DNA of 64,000 nt from Umbilicaria muhlenbergii (taxonomy: Eukaryota > Ascomycota > Lecanoromycetes > Umbilicariales > Umbilicariaceae). The stretch spans positions 558,001 through 622,000 of the forward strand of contig KK106982.1 in NCBI GenBank assembly GCA_000611775.1, read 5' to 3'. Made by a program: the position numbers and the translations under genes. The stretch's first letter is position 1. Each line of letters starts with the position of its first letter. Below are positions 44,776 through 57,036 of the stretch, piece after piece. The notes beneath the pieces are model-generated. The model searched no databases, was not told where the DNA came from, and was given only the letters and a program-made list of their open reading frames with translations.

Positions 44776-45399
44776 CTACTGTTCGCCCCCAAGTTTTGCC
44801 TCTATGTCCTCCAGATCCTCCGCATTTTCAATCTCAATCACCCGTCCCACCTCAGCGGTATTCCTCATCAGCTCCTTTGCCCCCGCATACAGCATTCGCA
44901 ACTCGGCATTGCAGGTGACAGGTAGATGATATATTAGTACATATGGAACGCTCAGCCGTCCTGAGGTCTAGGACCATGTTAGCAGACGTCTGCATACCCA
45001 AACAAGAAACCGCTAACCAGGGTCAATGGGTAGCTGAGCAGAATATAGCGAGGTGAATGATCTGGTAACTCATCGCCTAGCTCTTGCATATTCGTGTAGG
45101 TCTCATTGTCGGCTTGAGCGATCTCTAGTGTATGCTTATCGATATGATCTGGTGGCGTGGGTCTAGTGTCAGCGACACATCACACAACGTATCGAGTGCG
45201 GGGATCAAGAAGCATACAGTGACATGATCATTCAGGACGTACATATGACTGCCTGGGGATCCTTTGCCCTCGAGGTCCCGAGTCGAAACTTCCGCAGCTT
45301 CTCCTTGGTCTCAGGAGAAAAGGTGTACAACCGGGATTCGGAGGACTGTGTAATAATTATTATGTGACCCTCCAAGCCGGTCGCGCAGGTACGCACCAT
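44776..45399 (-). CDS. gmf1: Glia maturation factor / Aim7 (ADF-homology Arp2/3 debranching protein)
   Basis: Exons 45399-45397, 45345-45243, 45148-45018 and 44967-44776; 142 aa, the family's normal length. The first coding exon is just the ATG, followed at once by GTGCGT. The mature frame reads SSESRLYTFSPETKEKLRKF, DKHTLEIAQADNETYTNMQE, HSPRYILLSYPLTL and, after intron 3, TSGRLSVPYVLIYHLPVTCN, AELRMLYAGAKELMRNTAEV. GMF binds the Arp2/3 complex and prunes branched actin at cortical patches. A longer frame upstream (starting 45597) is intron and leader read-through. It shares a 197-bp divergent promoter with the next gene. Confidence 0.93.
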
Positions 45400-45596
45400 T
45401 TTAGAAGAAACGTTCGTCGATTTGCCCTGATTGCCTTCTGTAACAGTCTGTTCAAAGATCGAAACGCGCAAGGCGCGGGGCGCGGGGAAACCGATCATCG
45501 TTTCACCGGTCCCCGCCAAGCAGTCCCCTACATGTATCGAACCATGCCCGCCCATTGTTATCCTCATCCTTCCGCCATAATACCTTGCATCACCCA

Positions 45597-46699
45597 ATGT
45601 TTGCGCGGCTGAATCAATTGACTCGCCATCTTTCCCGACCGCTCCCTAACTACACTCATCACTCCGCTGCCGCATCAAGGACCTCTTTCGGAAGCATCAT
45701 GACATCATCAGCGGAGGAGAGGAGCAAGCGCATGATCCACACTGCGGGATGCATTATAATTGGCGATGAAGTTCTGGGCGGAAAGGTGCGCATAATTTTC
45801 TGTGTATCAAGAGCAAGAGCATAGCTGACCATACCTGAGGATTCAGACAGTGGATACGAACTCAGCATATCTGGCGAAGTTCTGCTTCTCGCTTGGCATG
45901 AACTTAAAGCGAATAGAAGTCATTGCAGATGATGAAGAGGAAATTGTGGAGGCAGCGAGGCGGATGAGCGACAATTATGACTTCGTAGTGACATCCGGAG
46001 GGATCGGGCCTACGTCAGTATGCCTGAGCCTCCCTCACGCGGTGACTACAGCTTACGGGCCTCGTCCACAGACATGATGATATCACGTATCAATCGATAG
46101 CCAAGGCTTTCAATCTGAAGCTCAAACTGCATGATGATGCATTACGACGAATGAAGCAGCTCTCGAAGCCTCATCCATCACAACCAAACTTCTCCTACGA
46201 CGTACCGTCACCCGCCCTTGAGGCCAAGCTTCGAATGATCAGATTACCCACCGATGAGTCGAGAGATGAGAGCAGTCAAGTACTCTTCGTCAGCGAGGAC
46301 CTATGGGTACCATTGTGCGTCGTGAACGGGAACGTTCATATACTCCCTGGTGTCCCTAGATTATTCGAAAAAATGCTGGATGGTTTGAAGCCTCGCTTGG
46401 TGCCGCGATTGAGTGATCCGGAGGGAAAAGGCATATACAGGATTCTAATATCGACACCCATGGCGGAGAGTGCAGTCGCTGCGTATTTGACCGAGCTGGC
46501 AGCGAAGGTCGAGCCGAAAGGAGTAAAGGTGGGAAGTTATCCGCGGTGGGGCAAGGGCAGGAATACTGTTACGCTTGTGGGAAGGGATAAAGAATACATG
46601 GACTCTTTGATCCCAGAGGTAGAGAAGAACGTCCAAGGTATCAAAGTGACTACCGAGGACGAGGCCGACGAGGGGTTTGAGGAGGATAAGGAGAGCTGA
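45597..46699 (+). CDS. Molybdopterin-binding (MoCF/CinA-type) domain protein
   Basis: Three exons, 45597-45785, 45847-46013 and 46072-46699; 327 aa. The MPTb fold is clear: AGCIIIGDEVLGGK-TVDTNS across intron 1, RIEVIADDEEEIVEAARRMS, FVVTSGGIGPT-HDDITYQSI across intron 2, and VNGNVHILPGVPRLFEKML. This is the domain of eukaryotic FAD synthase N-termini (FLAD1), which in that context hydrolyses FAD; there is no PAPS-reductase-like FAD synthase domain here, so it is a stand-alone version widespread in fungi. The first 34 residues (RLNQLTRHLSRPLPNYTHHS) could target mitochondria; Met35 at 45699 is an alternative start. Confidence 0.87.
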
Positions 46700-48084
46700 T
46701 GGTGATGCTTGAATATGGATAGTGGCGGCTTATATATAATTCCACGTAACCCAGCTAAATGCAGCATCTTTTGATCTCGATCCGATCCGATCAGATCTCT
46801 CGGCAAAATGGATATGCAACGGTCTCTGGACGATGTAACCGCCAACCGGGCGTTTGGGCGAGGAGAATGGGGATGGTGGAATTGACTTTGTGCCAAAGGC
46901 CGACTAGACCAGCCACAGTGCTCCGCTAAGAAGTTAAGAGAAACAGTGCGGAAGCTACGTTGACATGCCGCACATGGGCAGGCAGGGAATGCGCTTTGAG
47001 TCTTTTCTGAATGGCTCACGCTTTGCATAAGGAGGTGTACATCGGACGGAAAACCGCAGACGAAATGTGAGCTGTCTCGTGGACCACGAGCTCGCCCGCA
47101 GTACATTCAACTCCATATATACGCCACATCGGCGTAGGGAAGACGCCGATGCATCGTCCAAGTGACAAATATAAAGCGATCCTTTGACGAGCAATGTTGC
47201 AGCCCAGGCAAGCTCCCGGCCTACGTACCGAGGGAGCCAAGTCTTCCTGAGGAGCGTTCCCGTAGTCATAGCGATCCACGTGAAAAGGAGGAAGCGCTTT
47301 TCTGATTATTGCTTTGCGCCAACCAACTCAAGTCAACCCTGTCCGAATTTTTGGTTGACGCTCTGCGTGCTTCCATGATCAGTCCCACTCCGACTCTTAA
47401 TCTCACCGGTAGCGCAGTACTCCAGGCTCAGGCTCCTTTCTCCAAAGTGCGTATCTTCGACTCTTATTTGGTGTCGTTGAGAGCGACGAAGAGGAGAGGA
47501 CCCTTGAGCTGTCACTATCACATCGACGGTCCACCGAGGTGAACTATGGCCAAGGTTCAATAATACCAAGTGCTTCGGTCTTCCACTGCTGATTCCAGAC
47601 CGTCGCTGGAAGGCGGCCATTGGGTTGGTTTACAGTCGACGCTAAGGCAGTGAAGCCGACGAGGCCCCCCTGCCATCAAGCTGCAGGCCCCATTTTAGCA
47701 CTTCACATTCCGTCCAGCACAGCACCTTCAACTCTCTTAACTCGACTTCAACTCCGAATTCTGTCTTCAACTTCAACCTCCAGTTTATAAGATACCACTA
47801 CCGAACGAACAACACCGCTGCTCTTCTTCTGTTTCGCAGTCGCTGTATAGAATCCACAACAGCTTACCTTCGACACCGTCGTGCCCCCAAAGCTTAGCTT
47901 GGTCTCCTGCTCATCTCGATTCGTCCGCATAGGATTTAGCGACAGGCGCCCTTGGTCACCTTCTCCGTACATTTATCTGCTTACGGAATACCACCACCTG
48001 CATCCCATCGGCAAATCGAGATTGACCAACGAGTCAGGACAGTAGCGAAGACACCCGTCTTGCATAAGAGCTAATACGGACGGG
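46700..48084. other. 1.4-kb intergenic region upstream of ras
   Basis: No gene is supported. The last 350 bp (47700-48060) are CT-rich with repeated CTTCAACTT-like blocks, typical of a long fungal 5' leader; this probably belongs to ras. Confidence 0.5.
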
Positions 48085-48946
48085 ATGGCCTCCAAAGTGG
48101 GTTATCCTTCCTTCTGTCACGTCGGTGTCGTGTCACGAACAATGTATACTGAGAAGCCATTGTGGATGAAGTTTCTGCGAGAATACAAGCTCGTGGTTGT
48201 TGGCGGCGGAGGTGTAGGAAAATCTTGTCTTACCATACAATTGATACAAAGCCATTTCGTCGATGAATACGACCCTACTATCGAAGGTATTCTTCTACTA
48301 CTTTCCATTGATAAGACGTACCACCACTCACCCACCAATGAACGAATAGACTCATACCGAAAGCAATGCGTTATTGACGACGAGGTCGCCCTTCTCGATG
48401 TGCTGGACACTGCTGGGCAAGAAGAGTATTCGGCGATGCGAGAACAATACATGCGGACAGGCGAAGGGTTTCTACTGGTCTACTCCATAACGTCACGACA
48501 GAGCTTCGAGGAGATCATGACATTTCGGGAACAAATCCTAAGAGTCAAAGATAAAGACTACTTCCCCATCATCATAGTAGGAAATAAGTGCGATTTGGAC
48601 GGCGAGAGACAAGTCACGAAGCAAGGTACATCTCTCCCCGAGTTATTTTAATGCGCCGTCATCTGCTTGAGCCCTATGCGACTTTCTAACAGAACATCGC
48701 TTCACAGAAGGAGAGACACTGGCACGCAAATTCGGCTGCAAGTTCATTGAGACGTCAGCAAAATCACGCACCAATGTGGACAACGCCTTCTACGATATTG
48801 TTAGGGAGATTCGCAGATATAACAAGGAAATGTCGTCATATCCCTCGGGTGTTCCTTCAGGCGGCAACGGACCGCAACATAAGATGGAGATGGGCGGCGA
48901 AGACAGTTCAGCGGGCTGTTGCGGCGGAAGGTGCATAATGATGTGA
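48085..48946 (+). CDS. rasA: Ras small GTPase (RasA)
   Basis: Four exons: 48085-48096 (12 nt), 48172-48286, 48350-48625 and 48708-48946; 213 aa. Spliced start [20 protein letters not shown] matches Aspergillus RasA; the unspliced frame would give a spurious 27-residue leader. Key elements: GGGGVGKS (G1), YDPTIED (switch I, across intron 2), [20 protein letters not shown] (switch II), NKCD and ETSAKS. The hypervariable tail carries [13 protein letters not shown]: the C-terminal CIMM is a farnesylation box, and the preceding Cys-Cys is a palmitoylation site. Plasma-membrane growth and polarity switch. The glycine in G1 is unmutated. Confidence 0.96.
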
Positions 48947-50958
48947 AATCATGGTAGGGGCCGGAGGCGGTATTGGGTTGAGCACTTGGCATGGCTTCGC
49001 ATTGGTTCGGTAAGGGGTCTGGGAAGAGTGATTTGACTGGAGGGTCCACAGCAGACAATGTTGGATCCATGGCATTCTGTGAGTTGGTGGAGTTACGCCG
49101 GGGCGTGTCAAGACTTCTAAGGCACGAGCCTGGAAAAGCGGTTTCCTAATGGCTATTTCGCATGATCTGCGATTATTTAAGTCTGATCTCCTGATACGCT
49201 TGGAGGGGCTATGAGCTAGCATACTGCGTTTCTCTATCCAAATGCAGACTTTCTTTTACTCTCTTCAAATGCTTTGTTCTCTGTGCAAGACTATTTCAGG
49301 GAAGTTTATCCATATCACTTATGCAGCGGACCGACACTTACGCTCTGTGGCGTTCGATTTTTTTTACAATTGGTCAGACAACTATCCTCAAACCGAATAC
49401 ACCACTATCTATTCGTTGATTCTACTAAACAGTGTCCCGAAACAACTAACCGCGAAGCAAAGAAATAGCCCCGCACACCCAATCCTACAAGTCCATTTTC
49501 GAGGCGCAGGGCGTTCGGTCCTCGCATACGCTAGTTTTCTTTCCCCTGGATGCATTAAATATATGCGTGAAGGTGATAACATGACAGTAATAGAATGAAT
49601 GCAGCACTCGGACTAGACCGAAGTGATTTGCTTCTTCTGCCCAAAAAGGCCACAGTGCCGCGGTCAAGGTCAAATGTAGAAGGAGTCATCCTTAATAAGT
49701 GTGAGTTTCCCAGAACGAAGTTATCTTATGAACATGTCGATGTCCGTACCACTCAAGAGTTGCAGTAAATTTAGCGAACGCATGTCGTCCTCCGACATTA
49801 GCATGGTTCTCAAAGCGGAACTCCACCCTACACATCATTGGAGAGATTTTCAGACCCCGGCGTTGATGGCGCACGCGTTGGTACTGCGGAGGATCAACGT
49901 GGCAATGCGGAGAAACTGAAACATCGGCGTAGCAAGGGGGCCCACTTGATGGGGGAGCGGGCCGTAAAATGTAGGGCGGAATCCAGGAACAGCGAACAGC
50001 GACTACTTTGGAATTGAACGAATCGTAGGCTGGTGGCAGCACGTAACCACGGTCGGCGAAGAAGGTGGATGGGCTAGGATGCAGCCAACCCAAAATCTAT
50101 CCATGCGGGCGGCGGGACAGAAGTATTGAAAATGACTGAAGGTGTTCTGTAAAGGGATCAAGTCATCTTCAGCAGGACCAATGAATGGTAAAGAAGAGCT
50201 TGACGAGCATGGGGAAAGCGTAGAGACGTATTTCCCACGGGCCACGCGATAGCAAAGTAGACATACACTTCAACACCAGTGGGGCTCAATCAATGCAAGA
50301 CAAATAGTTGTCTTGAGTGAAAACAGGGACAAAAGTTGTCACGTAGTACACGCTCATAGGATATGCCATACTCCGTACAAGTGTTGAGATGCACTGCAGG
50401 CGCAGGGTCAAGATAGGCGTACGGTCAAAACAAATGAGATATCTCGTCACCCCACCCACCCAACGCCACAAAGGGCTCTGACGAATATCAAGTGAAACAA
50501 TTGTATTTCGTAGAAGACTTTAGGCTAATAGTCTGACGTCTCCGAATACCTGGAAACTGTTGCTAGGGTCCGGCCTAGATATTTTTGCTCAAAGATACCT
50601 TACCTCATACGAGCACCTTACAAGGACAAGACTTTATGCTACGGTAGCTTCTGGGGACGGTTAAACTTGCTTTGCCACCTTCCTCTGCAAGGGCGAAACT
50701 TATTTACGGATATAAGCGAATTCTTTCTCCCCCAGACTGGACCCTCTTTCTTATCGTCGCCGCCGCCGCCGTTAGCTGCGCAATCCACTCTAAATGAGAC
50801 AGCATTATCCTCGACTTTCCTTCTCCATATAGCCTCAACTTTACCTTCGTCGGTCGCTACAGTCCACTTTCCTTTTGCGAGAAAAGCGCTGGTAGCTGTA
50901 GTCGCAGTCTTTCAAAAATCTCGTCGACCAGGAGATGCTTCGCAGGTAAACAGGCCAG
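48947..50958. other. 2-kb gene-poor intergenic region, ras / apyrase
   Basis: I could not support any gene here on either strand. Frames of 60-130 codons are unstructured and lack splice partners. The last about 280 bp (50670-50950) are CT-rich and probably the apyrase leader. Confidence 0.5.
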
Positions 50959-53289
50959 ATGGCAAAGTGTATGCTCGCGCACCGTTGGGTCTACTGGCTA
51001 CTGTTGCTGACTTATTAAATCATTAGGGAGGTATGGTGTCATCTTGGACGCAGGTTCTTCGGTGAGCTGACTCCATGCGGCCGCTTAAAAGCATAACAAA
51101 ACTAAGATGAGCAGGGCACGCGGGTACACATCTACAGATGGCTCAATAGCACGAGAGCTCGCAAGAAAGCAAATGCGAAGGAATTGGAGTCATTGCCGGT
51201 GATCAAAACGGATAAGAAATGGACGAAGAAAATCCACCCAGGTAAGCAACCAATTTGCTTACCACATGGTGCCCACGAGACTGATCGCCCATCAACACCA
51301 GGTGTATCGACTTTTAGCGACAAACTCGAACTTGTCGGTCCAGACCATTTGAAGCCTCTCTTCGATCATGCGCTCAACATCGTACCCAAAGATGCCGTGG
51401 CCAATACACCAATTTTCCTACTTGCGACTGCTGGCATGCGCCTTCTGCCCGATTTCGAGCGGAGACAGCTCCTTGCACAAATATGCTCATACGCTCGCTC
51501 CAATACCAAATTCTTACTTCCGAACTGCGATCTGCATATTCAAGTAATCCCAGGAGAAACAGAGGGCCTTTACGGATGGATTGCTGCAAATTATCTGCTT
51601 GGGGGATTTGATTCTCCGGAAGAGCACGCACACGGAAAGGGCCACCATACGTACGGTTTTCTGGACATGGGGGGTGCTTCAGCGCAGATTGCTTTCGCAC
51701 CAAATGCTACGGAGGCCGCGCGGCATGCGGAGGATCTGAAATTGCTTCGCATGCGAACGCTCAATGGTGCAGCTGCTGAATACAAGGTCTTCGTTACAAC
51801 TTGGCTCGGATTCGGCGTCAACGAAGCAAGGAAGCGCTATGTTACGGCACTTCTGGAGGCCAGCGATACACCTGACGTTACTGAACTCCCAGATCCTTGT
51901 CTACCGGTAGGACTCACTATTTCCACAAAGGGCGACGTTCTGCTAGCGCCGCCGAAGACAATAAAAGGACAGGAGCCGTATCTTATTGGCACTGGGAAGT
52001 TTGATGAGTGTCTGCGGCAGACATACCCTTTGTTGGATAAGAATGCACCGTGCGAGGATGAACCCTGCCTTCTCCATGGTGTTCATGTTCCGGCTATTGA
52101 CTTTGATGTGAATCACTTTGTCGGAGTGAGCGAGTATTGGCATACCACGCATGAAGTGTTCGAGATGGCGCACAAGGACAAGGCTTACGATTTCAATACC
52201 TACCAGACCCTGGTTAAGGAGTTCTGTAGTCAAGATTGGAGATCCATCAGTAAAGGGCTGACGACACATGAATGGGGCAAGAAAGTGGACGAGGCGACAG
52301 CGGTGGAGGTCTGCTTCAAAGCCAGCTGGCTTATCAACGTCCTTCATAATGGTATTGGTATTCCGCGCATCGGTTTGGAAAGCACAAAAGGCGGCGGCTA
52401 TAACGGCACGAAAGAAGTTTTGAGCCATGCCAAAGAGAAGGGATTTCTAGACCCATTCCAAGCTGTAGACAAGATTGATGATACAGAAGTCAGCTGGACA
52501 CTGGGCAAGATGGTGCTTTATGCCGCGAGCCAAGTCCCTCCGCTCGACGATGCCTTACCCGTTGGCTTCGGCAGCAACGTGCCTGGCATTCCATCCGATT
52601 TTCAATACACCGGATCAAAGTACACATCACCCCTAGACAATACAAACCAAGATGGAAAGGCCGACACCGAAGACTGGCACGACGCGCTCTTCTCCAATTC
52701 TTCATCCCGCCGCATACCCGGCTTCCTCCTCTTCCTCCTCATTCTCTCCATCGCAATCTTCCTCCTCCTCGGCCGCGACCGCCGCTCCCGCCTCTACCAC
52801 AAACTCGCCTCCCTTTTCCACGGCAAACACCCCGGCGCCACCCGGTCCCCAGGCAAAAGACGCAACATCTTCGCCGGCAAAATCCCCTTCTTCCCTTCCC
52901 GCGGCTGGCCCGGCGCACTTGGAACCTACGAGCGCGTCCTTGAGGACGGGGCCACCGAGTTCGAACTCGGCGAAGTCGACTCCGACAACGACCATTCCGA
53001 CTCGTCCTCCGGCTCCCACCATGCTGGGAGAACGTCTGGATGGGCGACACCTCGCATTAACGTCGGGCCCTATGAGCATGGGGTCGTGAGCGACTTCTTT
53101 GATAATCCGTCCGTGGGTCAGGGGGTCGGGTTGGGGCTGGGCGCGGTGGGGAACGCGATGGATCGGAGTGGGTTGTTGGCCAGGACGGAGAGTAAGGAAA
53201 GGTTGACGCTGGGGGCGGGGAAGAGGAGTAGGGCGGGGAGTCCGGTGAGGCATAAGAGTCCGTTGATGGCTGCGCTGGCGGAGGATTAG
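50959..53289 (+). CDS. YND1: Golgi apyrase (GDA1/CD39 family, Ynd1-like)
   Basis: Hydrolyses nucleoside di- and triphosphates in the Golgi lumen, sustaining nucleotide-sugar exchange for glycosylation. Exons 50959-50968 (10 nt), 51027-51061, 51115-51241 and 51302-53289; 719 aa. Spliced start MAKWRYGVILDAGSSGTRVH gives apyrase region 1; then LLATAGMRLL (2), GETEGLYGWIAANYLLGG (3), GFLDMGGASAQIAFAP (4) and SWTLGKMVLYAAS (5). One membrane helix, RIPGFLLFLLILSIAIFLLL, lies near residue 535, followed by a long Ser/Gly-rich cytosolic tail, as in Ynd1. Intron 3 (60 nt) has no stop and is a multiple of three. The tail switches from C-rich to G-rich coding strand near 53080. Confidence 0.94.
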
Positions 53290-54727
53290 TTGTTTGTAGG
53301 CTTTTTGGGGGGGGTTGGGCGAATGGCGCTGGCGGTAAGTGCTCTGTTTTTGGGTGAGCAGGGGGCGTTTGGCGGAAATGGTACGGGTAGGCAAGGGGTG
53401 CATTTTGGGTGGTTGGTTGTATATACTAATACTTGATCTGCATGGTGGACATGTGTCTTACTTCGAGGGGTGGGCAGTTGATGCTGTATACTATAATTGA
53501 ACATGCATCGATAGAACATTGGTTGTACTCTCAAGAGATCTCGCACGGCTTCAAGGTTTGAGTTTCAGTATGCCTTGCTTGTGTGTGTAGATATTTCTAG
53601 ATGATTCTGATCGATACTGACAGGTAACTTTTCCATATGATGATCCATAAGACTGACTGCCGTTCTGGCATTCCCAACCCCGGCCGTTTTTCAATCCACA
53701 ATCTTCTCAGGCCACTGGTTAAGCCCGTAAGGAAATCGGTTATGGCCAACCACGAAAAAGGGAGAGGTTTAGTCTTTGGCGGATGTAATAATATCTTTGG
53801 TTGCGCCTTCTTTCCGCCTTATCTCCATCACGACCTCCTTCATGGCTGCCATGACATCCTCTGTGCCTGCTGTGGCCTTCTCTGAAACTTCTCTGTCCGC
53901 CTTCATAACCGCCATGCTCTTCATCAGCTCATTCTCCTTCATAGTCACTGTACCCTCCACCATAGTTTCCTGGTCCATCATTGTATTCACCGTGCCCTAC
54001 TTGATAACCCTTTGTGCATCTTCATAACCGCCATACCTTGGTACGGCTACCGGTTACCTACACTAAATCTAATCTTCAGAGAGCAGTTGAGTAAGGGAGG
54101 AACCATAATTAATAGCTAGCTTGCGGTTGACTGAATTATTGAAGCCTGCTAACCGTGAAAGATCATGACCTAGACTAGATCTTGCTGGCTGAGTATTAAA
54201 TAGATGCTCGTAGTACACAAAAAATTCGAACCGCCTTGAAGGAGATAATGGTATCTACACATCTGGGAGATCCTCTTGCGAGCTTGCCATTAAGCGCTCT
54301 AACAAGACCGGAGCCTTCTCTGTACTGAGTGCGCCCATGTGAGGGTAATACAGTTCTATTCGTACTATTTTCCATAATCAATTGTACCGCAGTAGAAAGT
54401 CCTCAAGCAAAAATAATTGCCCTACAACCCTGTATGGAAAATGGTTTGTAGTAGAATGGCGTGTATCGAAGACCATGTAAATAGCGAAAGAGGGCACATC
54501 CCCTTCCTGCCAGAGAGCTGGATACGGTATACAAAAAGAGAACCGCACAAATTTCGAGTATCAAGAAGGCTGTTCAGCCTAACCCCTTACGTCGATGACG
54601 TCCATTCCCTCAGCCGAACCTGAGCCTAAACCCACACCCTCCCCATTTCCGCCCTCCGCCCTCTACTAATCCTGACGCTATCGAATAATCCCCCTTCAAT
54701 TCCTCACTCACGCCCACAATCCCCAAG
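53290..54727. other. 1.4-kb intergenic region
   Basis: Contains the apyrase 3' flank and the promoter of the next small gene. A 73-codon minus-strand frame (53990-53769) is Met/Glu/Lys-rich and helical-looking but unsupported. Nothing else is seen. Confidence 0.5.
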
Positions 54728-55285
54728 ATGTCTTTTCTCACCCGCACCACCTTCCGCGCATTCCCTGCCCCGCGTGCCGCTATCGCCATCACCGAACGCC
54801 GGGCATTCCATCTCAGCGGCGTGCGCGCCGCACTGAGCGAGTCGGACCGAAGTAAGGGTTTGCTGCTACCATTCGCTTCTCCCCCATCTCCCTCTCCTAC
54901 CCCCCCGGCACCCTTATGTGGGCTGTGTTTGGACAGGAAGACTGACGACTGGATGACGGATGAGCAGATCGCGACGACTTAGAAAAGGAAATCGACCATC
55001 ACAAGAACGACCAGCTGAACAAGCAAAAAGACGGCAAAGGCCACTGGAAGAGGGAATTGGCTAGTAATTCCGAGTCTGCGGTACTCACGGCTTTTTATCT
55101 GTCACCCTTTATTTCATTTGAGTTTGGAGAGGAGAGAAGAGAGAAGATAGCTGATTTGATGGGGTGGTTGGGGGGTACAGGTGAAAGCGGATCGAGGCGA
55201 GATCGAGGCGACGGATGAGAATATCGCGAAGATGCAGGAGGAGACGACTAAGATGCAGGCGGAGGGAAGGGAGGAGTCTAAGTAG
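54728..55285 (+). CDS. Small mitochondrial, charged helical protein (fungal family of unknown function)
   Basis: Three exons, 54728-54851, 54968-55080 and 55181-55285; 113 aa. The first 35 residues (MSFLTRTTFRAFPAPRAAIA, ITERRAFHLSGVRAAL) form a good mitochondrial presequence. The mature part is hydrophilic and helical: RDDLEKEIDHHKNDQLNKQK, DGKGHWKRELASNSESAVKA, then an acidic/Lys helix ending EEGREESK-like. The acceptor at 54967 is preferred over one at 54988 because it gives the NRDDLEKEID lead that I recall from fungal relatives. Some annotations compare such proteins to the ATPase inhibitor IF1; I cannot confirm that. Confidence 0.72.
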
Positions 55286-55756
55286 ATTAGGCGGGGGTAT
55301 GGAGTGTGGTGAGATGATCGGGCGGGGTGTGAGATGAGCGGGGGATTACGGCCGGGCTCTTCTATATGTTGATGGTTAAGACGTCTTGCTAGCAAGGAGA
55401 TGGCCGCTGGCTTTCTTGTTGTAAATAGAGGCACATTGTTTGTGTGAATACTGTTTCAGAACTTGGAGGGTGCGGCATGAAGGAAGTTTGCTCAGGTCAA
55501 AGCCTTCTGATGAGTTTAGATGTGTCTGCTTTCAACATCTATGTGGACCAATTATGCAGCACATTGCGTAATGGTCTTCTGCTGTTGACTTCTTCAGATG
55601 TCGAATCTAGGACTCTAAGAAAAAGTGTGGTTCAGACCGATACACATCCTATGCACCAACAGCCCCTCTACCACCAAACGCCTACCCATCCATGTTCTCG
55701 CGACGAACCAAACAGATAAAACGGCGCTATACGAGCTGAACCGAAAGCGCCTCTCT
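55286..55756. other. Convergent intergenic region
   Basis: 471 bp between two 3' ends. No gene or repeat seen. Confidence 0.5.
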
Positions 55757-56652
55757 CTACTTCAATATAATAATCAACAGCACCAATACGATGATCAAAA
55801 TAATGATCGTCGTCAACTGCTTATTATCATTCGCTTTCCTCGCCACATACCCCAGATTCTTCCTCGCCTTGTCGAGCCTACTCTGATGGCGATCCACATG
55901 CTCATCAACATCGTCCAGCATCTGCACATGCTCGTCCAACTCGTCCCCAATCTGTATGCTTAGATCTCTCTGCCGCCCTATACTTTCGCCTAGTCGGTCC
56001 AACTGCTCGTCTTGCTCCCGGAGTACGTTTTTGTGGTATTCGTGTATCTGCTGGTTGTCGAGCGAGCTTTGATCTGGAGGTGCGTCGGGGTCGTCGCGGT
56101 AGGGGAACAGTGCTGCTCGGTTTGCGTCTTCTTCCTCGGCTAGTGCTGTCGATTGGGGGTTGTCGGTAAATCGGACTGATTTGGACGGATTCGGGGAGTC
56201 GGGGCCAGTGCGCTTTAGGAAGGAAGACGAGGACGGGTTTCGCGGTCGCCGGTCTTTGGCATGGGCGAAGTCGGCGGCGAGGGCGGGGTCGTTGGGTTGC
56301 GATATCGAGGACGTAGATTGGGTAGGGAAGCCTCGGAATTGGGCTGTCAGGTCATCGTGTTGTTTTCGTAGGTCGGTTGCCTGGACCTGAAGGTTACTTG
56401 CTGCGCTGGAGATCTAAGTGAGTAAGTAGATTTTGGAGTAATTGAGACCGGAACATACGGGTCCCCGCCGTCCTCCAGCCGAGTCTGCTCTTGCTCCACG
56501 ACTTCGATGCCTTCTCGTAAGGACTCGAGCGATCTGGAAATATGTCCATCTTGGGAGTTGGGTTCGAGGTTCAGGGATATCGCACGTTGCCGTTCGAGCA
56601 ATGAGAGCTTGATGTGGTCGGCCAAAAGGTATAGCTGTGATGGATTCGCCAT
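55757..56652 (-). CDS. SYN8: Syn8/syntaxin-8-like Qc-SNARE
   Basis: Two exons, 56652-56459 and 56405-55757, intron 53 nt; 280 aa. The N-terminus (PSQLYLLADHIKLSLLERQR; SRSLESLREGIEVVEQEQTR) is helical, the linker carries charged low-complexity sequence, and the SNARE motif starts near residue 195: EQDEQLDRLGESIGRQRDLS then IQIGDELDEHVQMLDDVDEH, with the zero-layer Gln in SIQIGDEL. It ends in a C-terminal anchor, TTIIILIIVLVLLIIILK. It should act in endosomal/vacuolar membrane fusion. The acceptor after CTCCAG is chosen because it yields PAASNLQVQATDLRKQHDDL; a later AG four codons on is possible. Confidence 0.88.
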
Positions 56653-57036
56653 GGCTCGGGTCTACAATGGACTGGAACGATGAGCTCTTCGGATACGTGA
56701 CTTGTCTCACGTTGGGTAGATGATCAGGCTGTTAGCCGACTAGCCAAAACATGGGACATGATAGCCTATGAGCGAGAAGTCGTGGCCTAGGGCTGCCCAT
56801 GGCACTGGTTGATGCTACGAGTAGGTAGCCTTGGCACTGCCACTGTCCGCTAAGACGAAGACAGACTAGCATACTGACGGCTGTTTTACGACCGTAAGCA
56901 TCTGCGTTCCGGCCCCGCCCCCACACGTTGCAGGTGACCTGCCTGCTGATCCTTGTCCTTGCTTGACATTGTAGAATTGTCTCAAGCTGCATTGCTTGCA
57001 GAGTGAGGCCACGTCCATTAGAGCATCGACTATAAC
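56653..57036. promoter_or_regulatory. Divergent promoter region, SYN8 / RING gene
   Basis: 384 bp between outward-facing starts; no specific motif recognised. Confidence 0.4.

Noticed and set aside
45232-45597. 121-codon frame read as a separate protein
   Set aside because: It is GMF exon 2 read through introns and leader; splice sites give the proper GMF start.
49692-50093. 133-codon minus-strand frame in the ras/apyrase spacer
   Set aside because: Sequence is His/Pro/Cys-rich without order, and nothing resembles a domain.
53769-53990. 73-codon minus-strand Met/Glu/Lys-rich frame
   Set aside because: The opposite strand is also open; composition reflects a local CAT/CTC-rich tract. No homologue known to me.
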